From Branchiostoma belcheri (taxonomy: Eukaryota > Chordata > Leptocardii > Amphioxiformes > Branchiostomatidae), in assembly GCF_001625305.1 (NCBI RefSeq), contig NW_017804353.1, positions 5,342,999-5,406,998 on the forward strand: 64,000 nucleotides of DNA, given 5' to 3'. Positions 12,501 through 26,070 of the stretch are shown one piece after another. Each line of letters opens with the position of its first letter. Position 1 is the stretch's first letter. The position numbers and the translations under genes are program-made. Under the pieces are notes generated by a model. The model was not told the DNA's origin, searched no databases, and worked only from the letters and a program-made list of their open reading frames with translations.

Positions 12501-15500
12501 AAGTTTTTTATAGTTAAACCCGAAGCTCAAAATCTCCTGACTTGTGCCTCTTGGCTTCTGTTCACAGCAAAGATTCTGAAGGTTGAAGGTTGCCATGAAG
12601 GCTGCAGGCCCTAGATTCAATGGCTGGGTAGAACTATGTTAGAATGGTAAATCTTTCCACAGTGTCCACGTGTGTGTGTCTGGTCAGTTTTTACCTCCAT
12701 GAAATGGGAGATGCCATTTTTGGTCTGAATGATGTCTGGGTGTACATCTCAAGATCCGTAAGACGGAATGGGCTGGTATTTAGCAGGTGAGTAGATGGGG
12801 TAAAGTAGATTGTGTAGGTCAATTTCAGGCACGTTGTGATTGACCTTGGTACTGCTGTAGGAATGGTCAGTTTTTGGAGCTGTGGTTTCTCTTGCTTCCC
12901 GCCCTTCTCCTGTTCTCTGCCAGGTTGTTCTATTTGTTTTTAGTGCCACATGATATATTGCAGACCACAAACATCATATTTTTTAATATACACTAAGACA
13001 ACTGATTAACAAAGGGAACAACTTATTGCATAGTTTTATAAGTACACACAATAGTTAGACCACTATCAGTCATACTATCATCTACATCTAACCAGCTAGT
13101 GAATCTAAGGTTGTTTTTTTCTTCGTCTTTTCTTCAGCACAAACCTTCACGTGCCACAGGCACATTATAATTGGACTGAGAACTGACAGCAGCTTCCATA
13201 AGCTACATGTCACTGAAAACTGCTAAACTCATTTGTCACGTTGATCCTCACATAATGGGAAGACAAGGAACTTAAACTGTTGAGCTCAAAGTTGAACACT
13301 TTTAAAGGTGACGCACGAAAGGGACTAGAATATCCCAACGCATTAATCTGAACGTGTATCTCCATCGGTTGAAACACCACATACCAATCAATCACTTAAA
13401 TAGCATAGGAATTCAGACGTAACTTTTAATTTTCTTTGGGGGAAACTGTCACATGCTGTAAGTAATTGGTCAGGAAACTGCAAGTGGCTTGGGACCATTT
13501 CAGAAGCCGCATGTCATTGGAAACTTGTGGAACCTATCTGTCATTCTTATGCAATAGGAAGATGAAGGATATAACAAAACATATGTAAAGGATTTGCACC
13601 AAGTTGAACTCACTTTTTGGTGGCAAGCCCATGCCAATTTAATCTGTTGGTTAGTAGATTTTTTCCAGAAAAAAATGTGAAGCAATGGGAAAAATTAAAA
13701 AAAAAAGGTTAAGGCATCCTTTGATAGCCCCAAAAGCTAATAATTCAAACAATAAATCTTATTAAACTTTTAATGAAACCACTGTATCAATAGATGGAAT
13801 TGTGATAGTTGATGATCCCTTATATACTTCTATAAGCTTGAAATATGAGCCCCATTTTCAGAAACATCTAACACAAACAATAACTGATGACAGCATAGCC
13901 TATTTTCTATACACATTCAACTAACTACAACATTAGACACCAAAAAGACTTGTTTCTTGTGTCTGCAATGATTTTTCAATCAGCTTCTAACCAATATAAT
14001 GGTTCCACAGCCCCTTAGCGGCCTCATCATGACCTTGAAGAAAGCTGAGCCAAGGAAGTGGGCAAGACATCACCCCAATCTAGCACCAATATCATCATCA
14101 AGAGACAATCAGGCTCCATCATGTCACAGCTAACACTCCTGCAGACAATCTAAGCCCACAAGTTCATATCTGGGAGACCTCTAAAGCAGGAGTGCATGCA
14201 TTTAATAACCAACTGATGACGGAAGGCTGTCTCTGGTGGTATATCAAGTTTTGAGCTGGTACATGTATTGTGAAGGAGCCATGGGACATCATAGTCATAT
14301 CTTAAGTTTTAATTGAGCATTTGGAAATTACTTAAAACTTAAAAGCAATGTTGTAAATCAATTGGGAGGTAAGTACATGTAAGTTTACCATGTGTTTACC
14401 AAATTAGTGTGTCATTCATTTAATAACCATTAAAAAATGTTCATACCTGTAAATTGTAAGTGGTACGTCCCAGAATGATTGGCAGATGAGAAGAGATGGA
14501 GAAGGCAGCGACGCAGCCACACATGGAAAAGAAGAGGGTTTTCATTAGTATTCAAGACATGACTAAAATCTAGCAAGACTACCAACCGGGCAAGAACGTT
14601 AAGCCGCGTTAGTTTGGCTTTTGATTGAAAGTGGTTCAGAAACAATATCAACCAATTAGAGCGGTCCTGAGTAATTGGTACTCCTGTAAAGTAATCATCC
14701 TGGTTTATTCAGTACAAATTGAGTCAACCTGAGTCAGGCACGCTTAATTGTCTCTGGAACACTCGATACATACGAGGTTAGCATTTAACACCTGCATGTC
14801 TCTTCAGAAATATTTGGGTCAGATTTGTCACTCAACATTGCAACAACTGACAGGCCAGACTAATCTGCTCAACAATCCAAAATGAATTTTATTTCTATCA
14901 CATTAAGTCTGAAGAGGAAATTTGACACATTCAGCTACAGGTAACAGTGGACTTCTTTGAGTAAAAAAGAAGCTCACAGTACTAGCTAGTACGTACCAGT
15001 CTGGTAACTTCTAAAAGTTGATTCAAGGTGGCAGATGCACATTTTTACGAGCCCAGATATGCACGCCGTAAGTAACGTGAACAAGCGATACAAACACGCA
15101 TCTCTCTATAATAGGCACGCTCTTGTTACTTCCGATTTAGAGCAGAAATTTATGACACTCCATGCTGCTATGACTTGGCACAGCAGCTCCAAGTAATAAC
15201 TAGGGACGGGTATATGCATGTATAATGGCAGAGGCATCTAATTGAAAATCCCCTGCTGGCTAATGGGAGCAGTAAACATTATCAAACCACATGAGATAGC
15301 ATTATTGCAACATGTGCCAAATCCGTGAATGCGTGCTTTCAAGTTTTCAAAATTAGCATTATTTCACGTGCAAACTCTATATCAAATCGAACAAAGTAAG
15401 CCTACAAGAGATCTTTCACTAATTCAAAGCTTGCAGTTGATGTATTGAGGTTGTTTAACAGCCTAAGAAGAGAAAATAACATGCAGTTTCATGTGCCCTT

Positions 15501-18399
15501 CCTAACTAAATGTACTTTCCATGACAAATGGACCCATGGCAATGTCTTTTAGTCCACTCATGGTGCTCTAAAGCTCCTTGGTCTGCTTCTTTCTCTGCAA
15601 ATCTTCCAACCAGTATCGCTTCAAAATATAGATGGAAGCTTACTTTTTACCGTAAGGTGACCTGAGTGGCCATTTCATGTTTCCTAAGTGCTCTAAACAT
15701 GCTCTTATCCCCAGAACAAAATGTTTTTGCAGCTCACTCAATGTGGCGTGTGGAGAGCAAGAATGTGAGGGATAAAAAAGGGAATATCCTGAAGGTGTGA
15801 GTGCTAAAAGGAAACTAGTGTGCCATTTTCACCTTGCAGCAGCGAGGGAAGTTAACTCCAAATTGTGGGGGGCATCTTTTAGGGGAATTTTGTTTCCATC
15901 TGATTCTAGGCGACTATGAATTCCTTGCGTATGCCGAGAATTTGATGGTTTTACTAGGATTTTTTCTTTGGTGTTTGGCACATTTATAACAGGTTAATGA
16001 ATAGATGGTTAATAAAGAATGTAATAGAATTTGTGATTAGCTCTTGAACCAAAAATCATGTAGTATTGAATTTTAGAAAAGATTTGACTAGTTCTACCTG
16101 CAACAATGATCTGAAATGTCAGTAACTTATCATTTGAGAATCATTCATTGACAAATATTCATACTATAAGCATATACCTCCTTTAAAGTTGTCTTCCATG
16201 CCTTTGTATGGTCAAGTACACAATGACATGTAAGTGTTCTAGATGGAAATGTTTCGAAAGGTACACAAGAGACAAAATTTTTTTTAAATGCAGGTCCTTT
16301 ACTTTCTGGTTGTAGCAACACTTAAGTATAATTTAATTGTTCTCTTGTATTTCTGGTTGCCTGTTCACAAATTGAGACTAAAAAGTCATCAAAAGGGCAT
16401 GCGACAAAGCACATGGAGTGATGCATAAGCTTTAAGGTGTTCAAATTGCAGCTGACTTTGAAGCAAAAGATTGCTGAAGGGCTTTCTTCTGGCTTTTAGG
16501 GACCTGGCAACAAGGATACACTAAAGGGCAGATGGGGAGGAATGGGATAGAACAGAGTCTTGGGAAAATAAAACAGATTGCAAACAAAAGGTAGAAGACA
16601 ATTACCCAGAGTTGTGGGTGGTGGCAAAGGGTGGGCGATAAACCGAATCATGCGTAGAATGAAACGCAATTTCAAGTCAGGGAGATACAATGTGCATGTA
16701 GGTGACTCATGCTGTATTGATTGCAGAAATTTCATGCATAATTTCAATCAATCTCTTTTCTGATTGTCCGCCCACATGCGACAAAATCCAGACAACAATA
16801 AAACACTAGTTAAGGTGACTCCAGGACAGCAACCCTCCTGCTAGAAGGACTACGTCAGAAAAAAAAGAGAAGGTCAGATTTTGACCAGAGAAGACCTCAG
16901 TGGAAAAACTCTAAGGAAATCAGGCAATTAGCTGATAACAGATTGCTGGGGGTTATCCCAGATAGAGATGTTCAACTGGGATCTTTGAGGAACTAATTGC
17001 ACCAGTACTGGGCATGGGAAACTACATGGAACAGCTTTCCTCCAGGAGGCCTGCTTGTTTGAACCGGAGATCCTTTTTTCCCCTGTGCCCTGATTTATCA
17101 TCTCTGTGGTCTGTGTTTTACAGCACAGGACAGCTGTGCTTGTGTGTTGTGCTTGTTAATGATTCTTGTAAAGTTTATGTACTAATATATATATTGAAAC
17201 TCCAAAATGCCTAATGCACATAGTAAGTTGTAAACTGTATTTGTCTTACTTGCCTTGGGCCCTGCTCTTAGTGCTGTAGCAAGAGATAAAGGGATGACCT
17301 AGGTTTTACCCACGCAATCTTTCATCTTGTACATACATTGTAATAAAGACCATTTTAAGCCCCCTATGTAACATTATGCTAAGTGCATGATATTATTTCT
17401 AGTAGTGGAATAAGGACTGTTATGTCTGGTTCTGTGATTTCTTTTATTTATTTCTAAGATTTTGTTCATTCTCGATGCAATCCCAATATCCCACAAGAGG
17501 GTGAAAAAAAACAATATTGTGACTCAAGCAAGGACACCATACGAACATCTAAATGGATGGCATAACCTCAGAAGAAGGTCAGATGTCATTCCCAGTGTTC
17601 CATAACCTCCTTCTGTAACCTTGATATCTTGAAAGCCAATTTACATCATTGTTTGGCCATTAGTGACACCAAGGTCCAGAGGGAATGGATGGTTCAGCAA
17701 AAGCCTGGATTGGTGCTTCTGTGAAAGGCCATCTGAGTGTGTAGCAGAGAAAGAACTGGATACTACAAGGTGGCCAACTTGGCTGCAACAAAATTTCTAA
17801 CCTGAACTACTTTTCCGCCCTTTTTTAAAAGTAACATATATTCATTTGTCATTTTAAAAGCAAGTTTATTCAGCTGCTTTTTCTGTCAGTATAGTATGTT
17901 CTGTAAGTTTGTTTCATATTGACATGAATAAACTCTACTAACCTATCAAATGTAATAATGAATTGAAAGAAAATCAGTTTGCCCCGCCCAAAACTATCAA
18001 GTCTTGGAATTCCACTAGTTATAAGTTCATATTCATCTTGAATACACTCCTATCATACACTTTGGAAAGAAATGGCTTGCATTCTATGTTTTAATGGGAT
18101 TATGATGCAAGATGTCTTTGTGGCTCTTCTAGCATTTTGATTTTCTCTAAAATACAGCACAAGACACATGTGTATTCCCAGACGTGACCCAGTTACAGTG
18201 AAACTACATGTACATGTAACATGCAGAAGCCTGGTATGTCTGCTGATTTCTTTTAAGTGCTTAAGTACGTGGCTGCACTATGTGCTAAGTGCTTTCCTTG
18301 TCCATGTAATTAATACCAATTGCTGTCCATGTTTCTGGAACCACATGCCAACACCACTCGCTTCCAGCAAGTAACCCACTGACCAAATGCCAACTTTTG
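6565..18399. other. Non-coding intronic stretch
   Basis: Mostly AT-rich without recognisable genes or RNA genes. A 13-base A run lies near 7228. A diverged duplication may exist between about 13190-13270 and 13500-13570 (shared catgtca and gcaataggaag-type segments). One GC-richer block (11355-11580) is listed separately. Confidence 0.45.
11391..11575 (+). other. GC-richer block with a 58-codon open stretch, unidentified
   Basis: It is clearly richer in G, C and CpG than the flanks. One frame from about 11391 reads IKSKIAALVVLGYCTFAEEI followed by GFYDVIAKLRSPPPEG and then a stop after PCVCPRHR. No Met start and no clear splice sites were found, and I do not recognise the peptide. It could be an exon, a transposon fragment or a regulatory island. 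Confidence 0.2.
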
Positions 18400-18545
18400 T
18401 TTGGAAGGTCACTTTTACTGCCATTGGGTAGCATGTCGCATGGAGGTCCCGTGTTTGGGGAGAGCCACACCCCACACACGTTAAAGAACCCACCACAGCT
18501 TTCGAAAAAGAGTAGGGGCATGCAAAACATAACACAAGAAGAAGA
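18400..18545 (+). mobile_element. SINE-like 3' fragment
   Basis: It contains catggaggtcccgtgttt, then accccacacacgttaaagaa and cccaccacagctttcgaaaa, a block seen in dispersed SINE-type repeats of marine invertebrates. It shares tggaggtccc(g/a)tgttt with the element at 19196-19400. Confidence 0.5.
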
Positions 18546-19195
18546 ACTGATAAGTTTCTGAAAGTACATGCTATATGTGTATGTGTATATCCAGCCATGC
18601 TATGCCGATGGCTGTCCATGGTGCTGAATATAATGTTATGCTATTGTTCAATGGAAGGACTTTTTTCTTCATTTGTTATTCATAACACACTTGATTCATG
18701 ACCAAAAACTGGATGTACAACACAGAAATTTATTCTAAAACTACGAATGTAAATGCTTCATTAACCAATTATTGTCTGATTTCTCAAGGTGTAAATTGCA
18801 CGAAGTATCCAAATGGAGAAAATTGATGCTTAACCATTAACTGAATATCTAGGACATTGCATGTACTGTATGCAGGATTGTGCATTGTAGTGGTGAAATT
18901 CACTTATACTCCTGATAGAGGAAATATATTAGCTAGTTAAAGACGGACCTGTAGTATATGCACCACAAGAAATAAGATGTGTATGGCATACAAATCATAT
19001 TTACGAAGTAATAGACAAATGCATTGAAAGGGTTACTTATAAAATGTTGAAAATTGAGGCCAGAAGTCAGTAAGTTGAAAGATGCACTTAGCACTTCACT
19101 CATGTACTCAGAACTTTGCACTTAACTTAAGAAATCTTGCTGGCAAGTGCACAGTCACGTCAAGTATGACTTAAGTTTGCATATTCTTACTTTGA

Positions 19196-19400
19196 ATGGT
19201 GGAAAGGGGGTATTGTGGTTAGGGTTGTTGCCTGAGGAATGGAAGGTTCTGGGTGCAAAACCCTGGCAGGCCCCACTGCTGTGTCCTTGAGAAAGGAATT
19301 TAACACCTATTTCCTCACTTGACTCAGGTGTAGATGAGTACCGAGCTTTGGTTAGAGACATCCTCTCGGACAGGACGTAAAGCTGGAGGTCCCATGTTTT
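19196..19400 (+). mobile_element. tRNA-derived SINE
   Basis: The head has a tRNA-like A box (tggttagggttgttgcctg) and a degenerate B box (ggttctgggtgcaaaacc). The body reads tgtccttgagaaaggaattt, cctcacttgactcaggtgta and ctctcggacaggacgtaaag, then ctggaggtcccatgttt. This arrangement is typical of dispersed SINEs in lancelets and molluscs. Confidence 0.65.
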
Positions 19401-19524
19401 TTATCAACGAAAATTAGTATAACTATAAGCAAGAGAAGTTAGTGACCTATCAATTACCTGTACAGTAAATAAAGTTTTGAACTACAAAGACCTCAAAGAC
19501 ATTACAGTTTTGTAAATGTGAAAG

Positions 19525-19656
19525 TGATGAGGTCTCATGTTTAAGGAGCACGTCCTTTGAGCACGTTATGATCCCACTTATCAAAAAGAGGACGGGTCCT
19601 TCCCGTTTGAGTGGTCCAAACCTTACAGTAAAGCTTCATCAATAAATAAATAAAGG
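19525..19656 (+). mobile_element. SINE/LINE 3' tail with AATA repeats
   Basis: A gaggtctcatgtttaaggag segment is followed by gaggacgggtccttcccgtt and ends in catcaataaataaataaa, a microsatellite tail of the kind left by target-primed retrotransposition. Confidence 0.45.
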
Positions 19657-21215
19657 CACTTCCTTATGACAAACTCAAGAAAACTGAGCATCATTCAGTA
19701 TTCTCCATGTATGGTTTAATTTATATCCTCTACTGTAATGTTACCTATTACTAGAGTAACATGAAGATAACTTTCCTGAAGTGAACTATATCGGTCCATC
19801 ATTTGTCACATTAGCACTAATCATGTCAAATTATACCTTTTGATTGCCCCTGTGTACTAAACATCAGTTGCACCTAATGAATTGGTGCTCAGCCAAATTG
19901 CTTCTCCACTTCCTTTAGATCCCTTCAAAACATTTCCAATTAAGAGGGTGATTAGATTTTTTAGTGAAGGCAACCTTACCCTATAATGACTTGGGAGACT
20001 TGTAGTGAATCTCTCTGTAGTATTTGGTAGGAACCCTGCTACATTGGGACTATTCACACAACTTGAGTGCACTTTTCAAAGCCTTTAATCAACTTAGTTT
20101 CTATACCAAAAACTTAGGACATGATAAACAATGAAATAGGTCAACAGAGATACATGTTATATTATATTAGAAATTGAGCCTTGACATCAGACAAATTTCC
20201 ATCTGGCTGTGTCTTAGCTGAAATTATATTCGTTACAATCAGCATTTAATTTTATAAAGGGGCTTTAATACATAAAGTAGACTCACAGAAATTGTCTCAT
20301 TTACTTCCTGAGTGTATTATAGTCATCTGATCAATGTGAAGTAAATGTCCAATTGATAATTTATGCGATGAGTATCAACGATGTTAACTCTGTTTTCCAC
20401 CAAGTATATTTTCTATTATGGAAGGGGGTTCTTCATTAGTTGGATTTGAACAAGACTTAGAATTTGAGACAATAATTCAAGGTGCAGCCATGTCTTCCTT
20501 ATAGCCCTAGCTAGTATTATGCCAAAGGGCAATTAATTATACAGGCTGATCCAAGGAGCTCTAACAATCCTTGGTTGACCAATACAGATGTAGGTAATGC
20601 ATAATTACACTGATGTCACCCTTGCCTTAGAGATGAGCCATCAGATGTGTACTACGATTACTTCAACACAATAGAATACGTGAGAAATTGCAGATGAAAC
20701 CCAGTTGCATACCACCCCAAAATGAAGGCTAAATTTGGAACATGAATTATTAATCAATCAAATCAATTTTATTATTTTTTAGAGATAAAAGTCAACAAAG
20801 CAATACCAGTAACTCAAGGACACTGAACTGTCAGTCTAAAAATGTCATGAAATAATAGTATGAACTTATAATATGTTTCTATTTAAAGATTCTATATAAA
20901 GGATTCTATTTAAAGGTTGTAGCATTTCATGACTATCGATCCATGACTAATGTAGCAAGAGCAAAGAGCCAGCACGTTTCTCAAAGATTCTTTTGTTGGC
21001 AATGGCATCAAGATACGTTTTGGGAACAATTTTTTTTTTCAATTTACCATTGACTAAAATAATTAATGTATAACAAGATTGAGTTTGGAAATAGCAATAA
21101 TATTTGAATGACCACAGCTGTACCGGAACTCATTTACCAGTTTATAGGATAAGAGGAAGGACAGAGTTGTAATGTCATGGCATGAGACAACAACCAGCCA
21201 TCCACGCTGGACTGA
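19657..21215. other. Non-coding intronic stretch
   Basis: AT-rich, with a short diverged repeat near 20880-20925 (tctatttaaag type). No coding, RNA or mobile-element signal recognised. Confidence 0.5.
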
Positions 21216-21219
21216 TTAG

Positions 21220-21439
21220 ATTACTACCTCTCCCATGGCCTGCCATTCATCTCCATTAAAAAACACTTTGTTATACCAGTGACCTGATTTTTCTTCTGTA
21301 ACCAGTAAATCACCTTTGGCATAACATACCGGTTTTGTACAGTAAGTACAGTTGCATGATAAAACAGGACTGGAAGGTTTGATCCACTCACACCAGGATG
21401 GACCCTGAATCTTTTCGATAAGTGTAAACACAGGCCCTC
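21220..21439 (-). CDS. Candidate unidentified exon, about 70 codons
   Basis: The frame reads GPVFTLIEKIQGPSWCEWIK, then SCNCTYCTKPVCYAKGDLLV, then TEEKSGHWYNKVFFNGDEWQ and AMGE. The composition (Cys pairs, Trp, mixed charged and hydrophobic residues) is protein-like and unlike the low-complexity frames around it. It is bounded by a possible acceptor (ctattgtctgag) and donor (GGAGAG|gtagta). The strand is that of RABGAP1 and the receptor. I do not recognise the peptide. It could be an exon of a nested gene, an alternative exon or a transposon remnant. Confidence 0.3.
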
Positions 21440-21849
21440 AGACAATAGAAGCTCCAGTCCTGGAGACAACATGTCGTGTGACCTACAGGGATACATGCCA
21501 CTTCACCTCTGAAATAACAAATTACATAATTATAGATCCCTGTTTGAAAAATTTCACAATTATGGCGAAGAACGAGGCCAATGCCACAATGGCAATTAAA
21601 GCTATATTTCTAATACAAGTACAATGATGATGTACAATTATGTTCAAAATGTCTTCCTTGTTCTTCCTGTCAAGAAATATGCCTTGTTCTAAAATAGAAT
21701 CTGTATTTCTCAAAACACATATATCTCATTACAATCTGTAATGTCTTTTATTGATTTCCGACTGGAATTAAGGACGGCGTGATCCCGGTGTTAAAGGGAG
21801 CAACGGCAGGGTTGTATTGTGATAGAAATGTTGCCGAGAATCAATACCC

Positions 21850-21863
21850 GTTGCCATGGCAAT
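21850..21863. promoter_or_regulatory. RFX-type X-box palindrome
   Basis: gttgccatggcaat matches the RFX X-box consensus (GTTGCCATGGCAAC) except for the last base. It lies in a GC-rich island within an AT-rich intron. Confidence 0.45.
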
Positions 21864-21939
21864 TCCATAAATCATACATGTCTGATTAAGGCAGGACGTC
21901 TCCCCGGCTCGCATGTCGATTTCCGTGTAGTCACGCGAT

Positions 21940-21959
21940 GGGGAGGGGGGAGGGAGGGG
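21940..21959 (+). other. Potential G-quadruplex
   Basis: Four G runs of 4, 6, 3 and 4 separated by single A bases meet the usual G-quadruplex pattern. It lies 80 bp from the X-box palindrome. Confidence 0.6.
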
Positions 21960-24900
21960 TGACCTACATTGACTGGAGTTGTGTGGAGCGTTTAGTACAC
22001 CTCTGCCATCTCACGCTACGGCAGATTTCTGCTGTGATTTGTCAGCATGTGTAAGGTATGATGGGGAAACTGCCTCATGGCGTAACACGCTGGTTTTGTA
22101 CGCCATCAGCATGTAAGGACAAGCTGTGTAAGAAACCGATTGGTTCGAGGTATCATACGCTTGTCTACTCCAGGGCTTTCTCTAGCCATTAACTTTAGTC
22201 CATTCTCTCTGCATTGACCACCAAGTTTGGCTCCTCAACCCTCCGAAATGCTATTTCCCCCATTGGGCAGGGAAATTTTAAATGGCTTCAACTTAATTTT
22301 GTTACGTTTTTGTTTGATCTGTGTTTGTCAAGGAGAATAAATGTTTAAGATTTTGTGTCTGTTGTAATGAACAAAATTCCAATCAGGGACAAAAGGACAG
22401 ACACTGGAGGGAGCCTTGATGTATTTGTACTCCAACTCATACTACAACTTCTAGAAGTGTGCTCTGTTCTTTAAAATTGTTCTTCAAGTTGTGGCTCTCT
22501 TCATAACATGGGACAAGTGGCTAACTTCCCTTCTATAAAGAACTACAACAGCTCGCAGTGGCGTGCAAATCAGTGCTCAGACAGTCAGGCTCCTGCTGGT
22601 TTCAGTTTCCTCCTCTGATCAATAATTGTAATTCCCATCAAATCAGTGACGACCCGTGTCTCATGTTCTAATCCATGCAAAGGTTCATTGTTAAGGTCCA
22701 ACCTGTGATAACATTCATCTGATTCACTGTACAGGTGTTCTGCTGTACAGGTGTAATGAGCACATCTAGTGAGACATGATCGATGATGACAAGAATCAAT
22801 ATTTTCTTATAGAAAAAGATGTCACAGTCCTTTGGAGGTCCCTTGTTCAAGGAGTGACACATCTTCAGCATGACAACCCAATTCCATTTTTTTGTATTGA
22901 GCAGAGATGCATCAGACAGTGTGAACTTGTGGAACTTCTGACAACATACTACTGCTAACTACCAACTACCTACTGACATAGTTACATGCACATCACTCCC
23001 GAATTTCAAACTGGGGTTGGCCTGATACATGGGCCACCCCATACCTGAGTAAATAGACATCATGCTAAGATGGCCATCACTTTTTCTTTTTCTTTATTTT
23101 TGGCACCTTGTACAGAATTCTTTTTCACTTTTATATTTGATATGACCACTTCAACCACCGGCCGTACTTAGCCGTGCACCAAGACCTCCCCCTGGACGTC
23201 TATACCCGAGAGGGTTTTGACGTCAGTATTATTAAGATTAAGAAGATTAAGATTAACATGGAAAAGCTGTCTGCCTATCATTAATAACTACAAAAATAAA
23301 TTTTCAAAATTTAAAAGCTATCCTTATTAGAATGGGAAGGGGTCATCAGGGTTTAGGCTTAAGATTTATAATTTTAGTACATGTATTTTGGATTTATTCT
23401 TACAATGTGGTTACTCCACTTATGTTAATAGGCTGTTGTGAAGTTAACCTGTGAAACAGCTTTCCAAGACATCCATGTACTGGACATGATGGACTGTGGT
23501 CTAGTCCATCAAAACAGACCTGCCTGGAAAAAGGTCAGTGCTACAAACCTCTTTTCTTATGTGTAATTCTGACATACCGTTGTCTGAAGGTCAGTAAAAG
23601 TCATCCGATTCTTCCCTAATTACATCATTACAATCATAGGCACAAGGTAATCCCAACTACATCCCCCCTCCCTGAATTTTAACAGAAATGAAATTCATTA
23701 CTTGCAGATTTAGGACTCATCCCTAAGCCATTATATCAGAAGTGTGCTGCAGTTGCAGGAAATAAACTATGATTTGATTTTCAAAGCAGCACACAGGCTA
23801 ATAGGAAATCTATACCAGCACAGATAGAACTAAAAAATGAGGACCCAGAAAAGGCAACTGAAGCAATAATTGTGAAAACATTCAATGATATGGTGTATTT
23901 TCTTTTTTTTTTCAGACAAAATCCTAACATCATTTTCTACCAACAAATGCTCAATTGTCCAGTTAACTAAGTCACAAATACTCCTTTATTACAAAATCAA
24001 AAGGTATATGTTCAATCTGTTGGCTATAGGTTTAACAGAGATATAATGGTTTTTCACTTCAGTTAATTATACTTGTCTTTCTGCTTCCTTAAATGTGCTT
24101 TGTATTCCACAGGTATTGCACTTCATCACATTTCAGAACAATATTGATACTGCAACAATAAAAACATCTGTACTGGACAATATCAAGTCACACAGTACTG
24201 TTCTTTTCACAACTGTTATTGATCAACTGACTCCATGGATATTCCCTAAATCAATTATACAATATCAACATCAATAATACAGTTAGGTTCACATTCATCC
24301 AAAGACTATAGAACTGCTTTTAAGTACTGTACTGTAAGTTCAGCCTATCTGCCTGGGCCCTGCCCCAGACAAAAACTCTGGATTAGGTTTAGAAATTAGA
24401 TAAGAAAGAAACCAATCATTTGAAAATGGTCACTTTGATGCAAACGTCCATGGGAACCAGGAAAGCTTTCTGGCCAATCATACTAGTCCTGTGTCTGGTT
24501 CTGACAAATGTCAGTTGTCACAATATGGACAACATTACTGAGGTTTCAAGTGTGCTTTGAGAAAGAAGCCCCAAAGTGTGAGTAAAAAGAAACGTTGAAA
24601 CATTTTAGATCTTGCAGTATACTGATTATATCTGTCACATTGTAATATTTCAATTCAAAAGAGAAAAAAAAAAACAGGCATGCATTTTTCAAAATCGACC
24701 AGCCTACGGGAAGATGAAAAATCCAATACACTTGTCATTTTTATATCAGAAAAAATGGGCTCTTGCTGCTACTTTCCTGCTATTTGTCTGATAAAATCAA
24801 ATAACATCAATAAGTGACACAGATACAAGGCTAGGTCACTTTTATACAGGTACTACATTGTATGCTTCAAGCCTGTTTCATATGTACGTGATATGCTGAT

Positions 24901-26070
24901 ATACTTACTATAACTGCAGAAATCACTTCTTTCAACAGACCACAATGATACTGAACAACAAATGTCTATCACTGACTGTATTGAATATTCCACAGTGTCA
25001 AGTCATTTTTCCAACATTGATATATTTGATTTCCTACTCACATGTAACAGAAGGTGGTCACTAACATTTTAACGGACTTTTACTTTCGTCCACACAACAA
25101 ACCATACCTTAAGACAAACAACAAACAAATCAAGCATTATAGGATATACTGCTGCAGTTGTCTTCAATTTGAGACAAAACATTGTTTTATCTTGTGCTTA
25201 GCAAGATCTATTTTTCAGCAATAGGTTTCTTACAGCACACACAGCTTTGAAGGCAGATATCAGTCTATAAAACTCTGGTTACATCAAAGTAGAACATATT
25301 AATTCTGTATTCTGGCAACATCCACTCTGAACCATTCTGCAAATGGATTCAGATCACGTAATATACTTTACAGGACCTCTTTATTACAAATACATAACAC
25401 TCTCTTATCTTTATTGCACAAAACTGTGATTTTTACACATTTTCACATTGATCCAGGATATGTATTACAGGTCTATGCACTGTACAGGCTTTTATACATG
25501 TTATAAATAATCTCTGACGTCCTCTACAGCAATTTGTCAGCCCTTTGTGACTACATGCACCCATCACTGACGTCTGCAACAGTCTTACATTTCCTATCAT
25601 AACAAGCCAGATTTTTTTTAAGGATTTTAGGCTTAGTTCTAATCTGATTGCTTGACTTTGAGTATTTACACATCTACATCTTGCACAATATATCTTCTTT
25701 TGTCAAGTGACTAGCAGTTGACTGTTATTCAAGGAAATACAGAGTGTACCAGGTAACACAGCCATACAGTATCATAAATTTGGATTTACTTTATGGGAGA
25801 GGGAATTTACTAATTTTTAAAAGAGACTGTACATGTGCATGACAACGAATACTCTGATGACTACCTACTTGTTGAAGATTAGAAAACATACCGGTAAATT
25901 CAACGGACATTTTAACTTCATTTTGTGATGAAATTTTTTGGGGGAGTAATCCTGTAAATTTGTCTTTTGGCTGGATCAAAGAAGGGACAACTTCTTGTTG
26001 ACAATAAACATAGAAGGTCTTCAACAGTCAAACCAAAGATTTGTATGGATGGTTATCGAGCTTTATGTCC

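Larger units (their letters stand above)
21440..26070. other. Non-coding stretch downstream of the GPR21/52-like gene
   Basis: It includes a GC-rich candidate regulatory block (21770-22050, listed separately). AATAAA signals for the receptor strand occur around 25380-25415, about 0.7 kb past its stop. One full CRE palindrome TGACGTCA lies at 23218-23225. No gene recognised. Confidence 0.45.
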
